Shown one piece after another: positions 59,691 through 64,000 of a DNA stretch of 64,000 bases. Within the stretch, counting starts at the first letter, position 1. Every line of letters begins with the position of its first letter. The translations under genes and the position numbers were made by a program. This DNA is from Aromatoleum evansii (GTDB taxonomy: Bacteria > Pseudomonadota > Gammaproteobacteria > Burkholderiales > Rhodocyclaceae), in the NCBI RefSeq assembly GCF_012910805.1, contig NZ_WTVK01000001.1, positions 151,612-215,611 of the forward strand, given 5' to 3'. The notes beneath the pieces were generated by a model, which saw only the letters and a list, made by a program, of their open reading frames with translations, searched no databases and was not told the DNA's origin.

Positions 59691-60207
59691 TTCCGGCCGG
59701 CTGGTGATCTTCGTCATTGGCAACGAGTCGCGCGGGGACGATGCGGCCGCGCCGCTGTTATTGCGGCGGCTGGAGGGCGAATTGCCGGCTGGTGTGCGGG
59801 TCGTGTGCGAGTTTCAGCTCCAGGTGGAGCATGCGTTGGAGCTGTGCGGCGCGAACCTGGCGCTGTTCATCGATGCGGCCTGCGGCCTGGAGGCGCCTTT
59901 CGCGTTTTCGGAGGCGGACGGCAGGGCGCCGGTGTCGAGTTTTTCCCATGCGCTGTCGCCTGCGGCGGTGCTGGACGTGTTCCGCCGCATCGAGGCGGCG
60001 GCGCCTCCCCCGGCCTTCGTCCTGGGGCTGCGCGCCGTCCGCTTCGAGTTGGGGGAGGGTTTGTCCGCACCGGCCGAGGAGGCGCTCGGGGAGGCTCTTG
60101 CGTTTGCCCGGACGTTGTTCGCGTTGCCGCGGCCGGAGCACTGGCGTGCGCTGGTTCAGGCGCGCGCGCGCTCGTTGCCGAGGTTCGGGAAGAAGAGCGC
60201 GGTGTAG
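59683..60207 (+). CDS. hoxW: hydrogenase maturation protease HoxW
   Basis: Removes the C-terminal peptide of HoxH after nickel insertion. The GTG start at 59683 overlaps the hoxH stop by 8 bases and yields VTDSGRLVIFVIGNESRGDDAAAPLLLRRLE, the family N-terminus. Nickel-sensing residues expected in the family are the Glu in GNESRGDD, the Asp in LFIDAACG and a His in SFSHALSP. The 174-residue length is normal. It is the last hox gene: neither hoxI nor hyp genes follow. Its 3' end overlaps the convergent HDOD gene by 52 bases. Confidence 0.87.
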   Translation: MTDSGRLVIFVIGNESRGDDAAAPLLLRRLEGELPAGVRVVCEFQLQVEHALELCGANLALFIDAACGLEAPFAFSEADGRAPVSSFSHALSPAAVLDVFRRIEAAAPPPAFVLGLRAVRFELGEGLSAPAEEALGEALAFARTLFALPRPEHWRALVQARARSLPRFGKKSAV

Positions 60208-61025
60208 CCCGCCAGGTCGAGTTCGGCGCTTTCGCGGATGCGGCGCAGGTTGGCGGGTTCCATTTCGAGCAGGGCCCAGATCGCGGGGTCGATGCGCTCG
60301 GCGGCTGCGGTGCTCGATTCGTTCTCCTGGTCCGCCTCGGCAATGCGCGCGGCCACGTGCACCATCGCAGCTTCATAGACGTAGTCCCCGCCGAGGCGCG
60401 GCACGGTCTGCGCGCCGATGATGTCCACGAAACTCGTCGGCAGACGCCAGTGTGCCATCAGTGCAGCGCCGACCTCGGCGTGGTCACAACCGACGATGCG
60501 GCGTTCGGCCAGGTGCAGCGGTTCACGGCTGGCGGCTGCGATGCTGCGTGCTTCATGCGCGAGCTCGGGGATCGTCTGGTACATCACCAGGTGACCGATA
60601 TCGGATAGCAGGCCGATGACGAACAAGCGTTCGACTCCGATCATGCCCTGGCTGCGGCCGATCTCGCGTGCGGCGAGTCCGCGCATGACGCCGCCGCGCC
60701 AGAAGCGCGGCATGTCGAGGTGGCGCGGCGCGAAGAGGGAAAACGCGCCGCTCACGGAGATGGCCAGCACGAGGTCGTGCACCTGCTGGATGCCGAGAAC
60801 GGTGACGGCGCGGGAGATGGTTTCGATCCTTCCTCCGTAGCCGTAGAAGGCGCTGTTCGCAAGGCGCAGCAGGCTGGAGGCGATTGCAGGGTCGGCGCTG
60901 ATGGCGTGGGCGACGCTCGCGGCCGATCCGGTTGGGGCATCGAGTTCATCGCGGATGCGCAGATAGACGCTCGGCAGCGTGGCGAGCGTGGTGACATTGG
61001 CGACGAGTTCCTGGGCGGAGTGCAT
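60156..61025 (-). CDS. HDOD-domain protein
   Basis: A 289-residue protein that is almost entirely an HDOD domain, a non-catalytic relative of the HD-type phosphohydrolases found in signalling proteins. Recognisable stretches are ISADPAIASSLLRLANSAFYG, ISRAVTVLGIQQVHDLVLAI, FVIGLLSDIGHLVMYQ and the helix pair around CDHAEVGAALMAHWRLP. Start 61025 (MHSAQELVANVTTLATLPSVYLRI) fits family N-termini. No receiver or GGDEF domain is attached, so its partner is unknown. It is downstream of the DUF2189 gene and convergent with hoxW. Confidence 0.85.
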   Translation of the reverse strand: MHSAQELVANVTTLATLPSVYLRIRDELDAPTGSAASVAHAISADPAIASSLLRLANSAFYGYGGRIETISRAVTVLGIQQVHDLVLAISVSGAFSLFAPRHLDMPRFWRGGVMRGLAAREIGRSQGMIGVERLFVIGLLSDIGHLVMYQTIPELAHEARSIAAASREPLHLAERRIVGCDHAEVGAALMAHWRLPTSFVDIIGAQTVPRLGGDYVYEAAMVHVAARIAEADQENESSTAAAERIDPAIWALLEMEPANLRRIRESAELDLAGYTALFFPNLGNERARA

Positions 61026-61048
61026 GACGATGTTCCGATGAGGCGTGT

Positions 61049-61861
61049 TCAATGTGCAGCCGCCGGTGGCGGGCCGTCGCCCGTGGGAGCGACGAGGTCG
61101 CGGTAGGCGTGCCAGCTGGCATGACCGACGATGGGCATCAATACGACCAGTCCGAGATGGAAGCTGAGGAAGCCGATTATAGTCATTGTGACTATGAGCA
61201 AGGCCCATACGATCATCGCGCCGGGGTTGCGGGCGAGGGCGCCGATGCTCGCGAGCATCGAGGAGATGGCGTCCTGGTTGCGGTCGAGCATGAGGGGGAC
61301 GGAGATCACGCTGGCAGCGAACACGATGCAGGCGAAGAGCAGGCCGACGCTGAAATACACCAGCAGGAACTCGAGGTTCTCGAGCGCCAGCAGCTGGCTG
61401 AGAAAGCCGCTGAGGTTGGGCAGCTCGTTGGTGTAGAAGAGGGCGAAGATGACCAGCGATGCACGCGCCCAGACGAGGAACACCACTCCGAGGACGACCG
61501 CGAAGATGCCGATGTTGCCGGCGTTGCGCCGCCAGACGGTGAGTGTCGGCCGCAGGGCGCAGGCCAGCCCTTGTTCGTGCTGGCGGCTGATCTCGTACAG
61601 GCCCATGGCGAGGAAGGGGCCAAGCAGGAGGAATCCGGAGGTCATCGCGGCGGTGTATTGGTAGGCGTGCTCGAACACCATCGTGACGAGCAGGCCCATC
61701 GCCGCAAAGCAGAAGCCGTAGAACAGGCTGGGAATCGGACATGCGCGCAGGTCGCTCACGCCGCGCGCGATCCAGCGCAGGGGGGCGCCCGCATCGACTT
61801 CGCGGACGGTCGGAAAGACAGGTTCTTCAGCTGTCGTACCCGTATCGTTCTGCAGCGACAT
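61049..61861 (-). CDS. DUF2189-type integral membrane protein
   Basis: A 270-residue protein with about six hydrophobic segments, including IPSLFYGFCFAAMGLLVTMVF, NAGNIGIFAVVLGVVFLVWA, LLVYFSVGLLFACIVFAASVI and PGAMIVWALLIVTMTIIGFLSFHLGLVVLMPIVGHASWHAYRDLV. The last stretch and the RTRxWL-free N-terminus fit the DUF2189 family, whose function is not known. Start 61861 (MSLQNDTGTTAEEP) has the ribosome binding site AGGAGAGA. It lies between the alpha/beta hydrolase and the HDOD gene on the same strand. Confidence 0.8.
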   Translation of the reverse strand: MSLQNDTGTTAEEPVFPTVREVDAGAPLRWIARGVSDLRACPIPSLFYGFCFAAMGLLVTMVFEHAYQYTAAMTSGFLLLGPFLAMGLYEISRQHEQGLACALRPTLTVWRRNAGNIGIFAVVLGVVFLVWARASLVIFALFYTNELPNLSGFLSQLLALENLEFLLVYFSVGLLFACIVFAASVISVPLMLDRNQDAISSMLASIGALARNPGAMIVWALLIVTMTIIGFLSFHLGLVVLMPIVGHASWHAYRDLVAPTGDGPPPAAAH

Positions 61862-61919
61862 GGTTCTCTCCTGTTGGGGCTTGTCGTGCGACGGCGAACG
61901 GGGCTTCCTTGTTGTTGTG

Positions 61920-62729
61920 TTATGCGCTGGTGAGGAAGCCTCGCATGGCATCGCCGACCGCATCGGGCGCTTCGGCCATCATCGCATGACCGGCGCCTTT
62001 GATCACTATCATACGCGCGCCGCCGGGAACCTTGGCGAGCGCTTCCTGCAGGGGTTTGACGGCTTTGCGGGGCGTCATCTGGTCGCGTTCGCCGCACAGC
62101 ATCGCGCATGGCACGGCGATGCGCGATGCGGCCTCAAGGCCGCCCTGGTAGGCATTGCAGGCGGCGAGGTCGTTGGCGAGCACGCCTTCGCGCTGGCGTT
62201 CCATGAGGCGCTGGTTGAGACCGGTGAGGGAGACGCCGGGAATGGGGCTCGCGCCGAGTTGCGAGGCGGGGGTGTAGGACCACTGGTTGATCATCCCGTG
62301 CGCGACAGCGCGTGCGTTCGCAGCGGCTTCGAGGAGCGGGGGGGCGACGGGCATCGGGGCGACGCTGCCGATGAGGATGAGCTTCCGGATGCGTTCGGGA
62401 GCCTGCGCGGCGGCCTGGAGGGCGACGAGCGAACCCATGCTGTGGCCGGCGAGGGCGGCGTGGACGACACCCGCTGCGTCGAGCAGGGACTCGACCCAGT
62501 CCGCAAGGGCCTCGATGGTGGGCAGCGGGCTGCCCTGCGAGCGGCCGTGGGCGGGGAGATCCGGTGCAAGCACGGCAAAGCCGTGGTGCGCGAGCTGGCG
62601 GGCCTGGAAGTTCCACACGCTGTGGTCGTGTCCGGCGCCGTGGATGAGGACGACGACGGGCTGTTGCCGGTCGAAGGGGCGGCCGCCGGTGTAGAGGTAG
62701 ACGGGCGTGTCGTTGATGCTGAGTTCCAT
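61920..62729 (-). CDS. alpha/beta hydrolase
   Basis: A 269-residue alpha/beta-fold hydrolase. The oxyanion region is VVVLIHGAGHDHSVW, the nucleophile Ser is in AALAGHSMGSLVAL, the acid is probably the Asp in LCGERDQMTP and the base is the His in IKGAGHAMMAEAP, so the catalytic triad is complete. No signal peptide is seen. It starts 3 bases after the stop of the metY-like gene, suggesting co-transcription and possibly a role near sulfur or homoserine-ester metabolism, but the substrate is unknown. Confidence 0.86.
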   Translation of the reverse strand: MELSINDTPVYLYTGGRPFDRQQPVVVLIHGAGHDHSVWNFQARQLAHHGFAVLAPDLPAHGRSQGSPLPTIEALADWVESLLDAAGVVHAALAGHSMGSLVALQAAAQAPERIRKLILIGSVAPMPVAPPLLEAAANARAVAHGMINQWSYTPASQLGASPIPGVSLTGLNQRLMERQREGVLANDLAACNAYQGGLEAASRIAVPCAMLCGERDQMTPRKAVKPLQEALAKVPGGARMIVIKGAGHAMMAEAPDAVGDAMRGFLTSA

Positions 62730-62732
62730 GGT

Positions 62733-63959
62733 TTAGCCCTGCACGACGCGGCCGGCGGCGTAGAGGCCGCGGTCGAGGTCTTCGATGAGGTCGTCGGCGC
62801 TCTCGAGCCCGACCGACAGGCGCACGGTGCCTTCTCCGATGCCCGCCGCGGCGAGATCCTGCGCGGACATGCGGAAGTGGGTGGTGCTCGCGGGGTGGAT
62901 GACCAGGGACTTGGCGTCGCCGACGTTGGCCAGATGCGAGAACACTCGCAGGCCTTCGATGAAGGCGCGGCCGGCGGCGCGGCCGCCCTTGAGCTCGAAG
63001 GACAGCACCGAGCCCGCACCGTCGGGTAGCAGGCGGGCGGCAAGCGCGTGGTCGCGATGGCTGGCAAGGCCGGGCCAGGCGACCTGTGCGACGAGCGTAT
63101 GGGCTGCGAGGTGCTCCGCAACCCGGCGCGCGTTGGCGACGTGGGCACGCATGCGCAGCGGCAGGGTCTCCATGCCTTGCAGGATCTGGAAGGCGTTCAT
63201 CGGCGACAGGCAGGCGCCGAAGTCGCGCAGGCCTTCACGCCGTGCGCGCAGCAGGAAGGCGGCGACGGGGGATTCCTCTGCGAAATCCATGCCGTGGAAG
63301 CCGTCGTAGGGGTCGGTGAGCGTGGGGAAGAGGCCGGAGGCTTCCCAGTCGAAGCGCCCGCCATCCACGAGCAGGCCGCCGACCGCGACGCCGTGGCCGC
63401 CGAGGAATTTGGTTGCCGAGTGCAGCACGAGGTCGGCGCCGAGCGCCAGCGGGCGCTGCAGGCAGGGGGTGACGAGGGTCGCGTCGACCAGCAGGGGGAC
63501 GCGATGGGCGTGCGCGATGTCGGCGACCGCGGGGATGTCGAGCACGTCCAGGCCGGGGTTGCCGAGCGATTCGCCGAAGAACAGGCGCGTCTCGGGGCGG
63601 ACGGCGGCGCGCCAGGCGTCCGGGTCGTGCGGATCGACGAAGGTGGTGGTGATGCCGAAGCGCGGCAGGGTGTAGGCGAGCAGGTTGTGCGAGCCGCCGT
63701 ACAGCGCGTGCGAGGCCACGATGTGGCCGCCGGCGCCCATCAGGGTGGTGATCGCCAGATGCAGTGCGGCCTGTCCGCTCGCGACGGCGATCGCTCCGAC
63801 CCCGCCTTCGAGGGCGGCGATGCGTTCTTCCAGCATCGCGTTGGTCGGGTTGGATATGCGCGTATAGACGTGGCCGGGGCGTTCGAGGTTGAACAGCGCG
63901 GCGGCGTGGTCGGTGTCCGGGAAGACGTAGCTGGTGGTGAAGTAGATGGGGGCGGCGCG
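62733..63959 (-). CDS. metY: O-acetylhomoserine sulfhydrylase-type PLP enzyme, 5' end lost
   Basis: Cys/Met metabolism PLP enzyme; MetY-type block order ([47 protein letters not shown] with the PLP lysine, [25 protein letters not shown]). It is clearly coding from the stop at 62733 back to about 63959 ([24 protein letters not shown]), some 408 codons. Beyond that the sequence becomes an exact reverse copy of itself, so the first 20 or so codons of the true gene are missing. A methionine at 63836 lies inside the conserved domain and is not the start. Only a distant relative of metZ at the left end. Confidence 0.85.
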   Translation of the reverse strand, partial: RAAPIYFTTSYVFPDTDHAAALFNLERPGHVYTRISNPTNAMLEERIAALEGGVGAIAVASGQAALHLAITTLMGAGGHIVASHALYGGSHNLLAYTLPRFGITTTFVDPHDPDAWRAAVRPETRLFFGESLGNPGLDVLDIPAVADIAHAHRVPLLVDATLVTPCLQRPLALGADLVLHSATKFLGGHGVAVGGLLVDGGRFDWEASGLFPTLTDPYDGFHGMDFAEESPVAAFLLRARREGLRDFGACLSPMNAFQILQGMETLPLRMRAHVANARRVAEHLAAHTLVAQVAWPGLASHRDHALAARLLPDGAGSVLSFELKGGRAAGRAFIEGLRVFSHLANVGDAKSLVIHPASTTHFRMSAQDLAAAGIGEGTVRLSVGLESADDLIEDLDRGLYAAGRVVQG

Positions 63960-64000
63960 GGCGCCGCCCCCATCTACTTCACCACCAGCTACGTCTTCCC
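63919..64000. repeat. perfect 40-bp inverted repeat at the window end (fold-back)
   Basis: Bases 63919-63958 are the exact reverse complement of 63961-64000, with only GG (63959-63960) between them. The repeat runs to the last base of the window, so its full length is unknown. The left arm is metY coding sequence ([10 protein letters not shown] on the minus strand); the right arm is the same sequence in reverse. This looks like a fold-back chimera or contig-end artefact. Confidence 0.9.

Noticed and set aside
63740..63973. Alternative minus-strand open frame with a start at 63973, overlapping metY
   Set aside because: It is out of frame with metY and begins inside the fold-back repeat, so it is an artefact of the mirrored sequence.

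Overview
The window is a chromosomal segment of a GC-rich betaproteobacterium. Conserved housekeeping gene orders (dapB-carA-carB-greA, rlmE-ftsH-folP-glmM, tpiA-secG-tRNA-Leu-nuoA to nuoN) point to the Rhodocyclales, in the neighbourhood of Azoarcus, Aromatoleum and Thauera. That placement is inferred from gene content and synteny, not from a database search. Genes are densely packed. No insertion sequence, prophage, integrase, CRISPR array or rRNA was found.

Layout. 1-1.1 kb: 3' part of metZ (+). 1.1-5.4 kb: a minus-strand envelope cluster (TPR protein, L,D-transpeptidase, periplasmic and cytoplasmic cyclophilins, lpxH) divergent from cysS (5.6-7.0 kb). 7.1-11.0 kb: heat-shock operon grpE-dnaK-dnaJ on the minus strand with two visible sigma-32-type promoters, divergent from a Ser/Thr protein kinase that carries a cyclic-nucleotide-binding-like domain. 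12.5-13.6 kb: an unrecognised EF-hand protein preceded by a near-consensus sigma-28 (FliA) promoter. 13.8-19.6 kb: hemH, hrcA, nadK, recN, fur, bamE. 19.6-35.0 kb: dapB, carAB (with a leader terminator), greA, yhbY, rlmE, ftsH, folP, glmM and the phosphate transporter pstSCAB behind a candidate PHO box. 35.2-51.2 kb: tpiA, secG, tRNA-Leu(GAG) and the complete 14-gene complex I operon nuoA-N, followed by an overlapping Nudix hydrolase gene. 52-54.8 kb: adenosylcobalamin-dependent ribonucleotide reductase nrdJ (-). 55.2-60.2 kb: divergent operon hoxFUYHW for a soluble NAD-linked [NiFe] hydrogenase. 60.2-64 kb (-): HDOD-domain protein, DUF2189-type membrane protein, alpha/beta hydrolase and a MetY-type PLP enzyme.

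How the genes work together. The window holds two related electron-transfer machines: complex I, whose NuoEFG module oxidises NADH, and the Hox hydrogenase, whose HoxFU diaphorase is homologous to NuoEFG and whose HoxYH module is related to NuoB/NuoD. Pyrimidine/arginine precursor synthesis (carAB), lysine/peptidoglycan precursor synthesis (dapB, glmM), folate, heme and NADP synthesis, protein quality control (DnaKJ-GrpE, FtsH, HrcA) and iron regulation (Fur) make up the rest.

Points to look at first: the sigma-28 promoter in front of the unknown EF-hand gene; a perfect 40-bp inverted repeat with a 2-base centre at the extreme right end (63919-64000), which looks like a fold-back junction and cuts off the start of metY; the terminator-like leader of carA; the architecture of the nrdJ/hoxF divergent region; and an NTF2-like domain shared by the adjacent TPR and L,D-transpeptidase genes.
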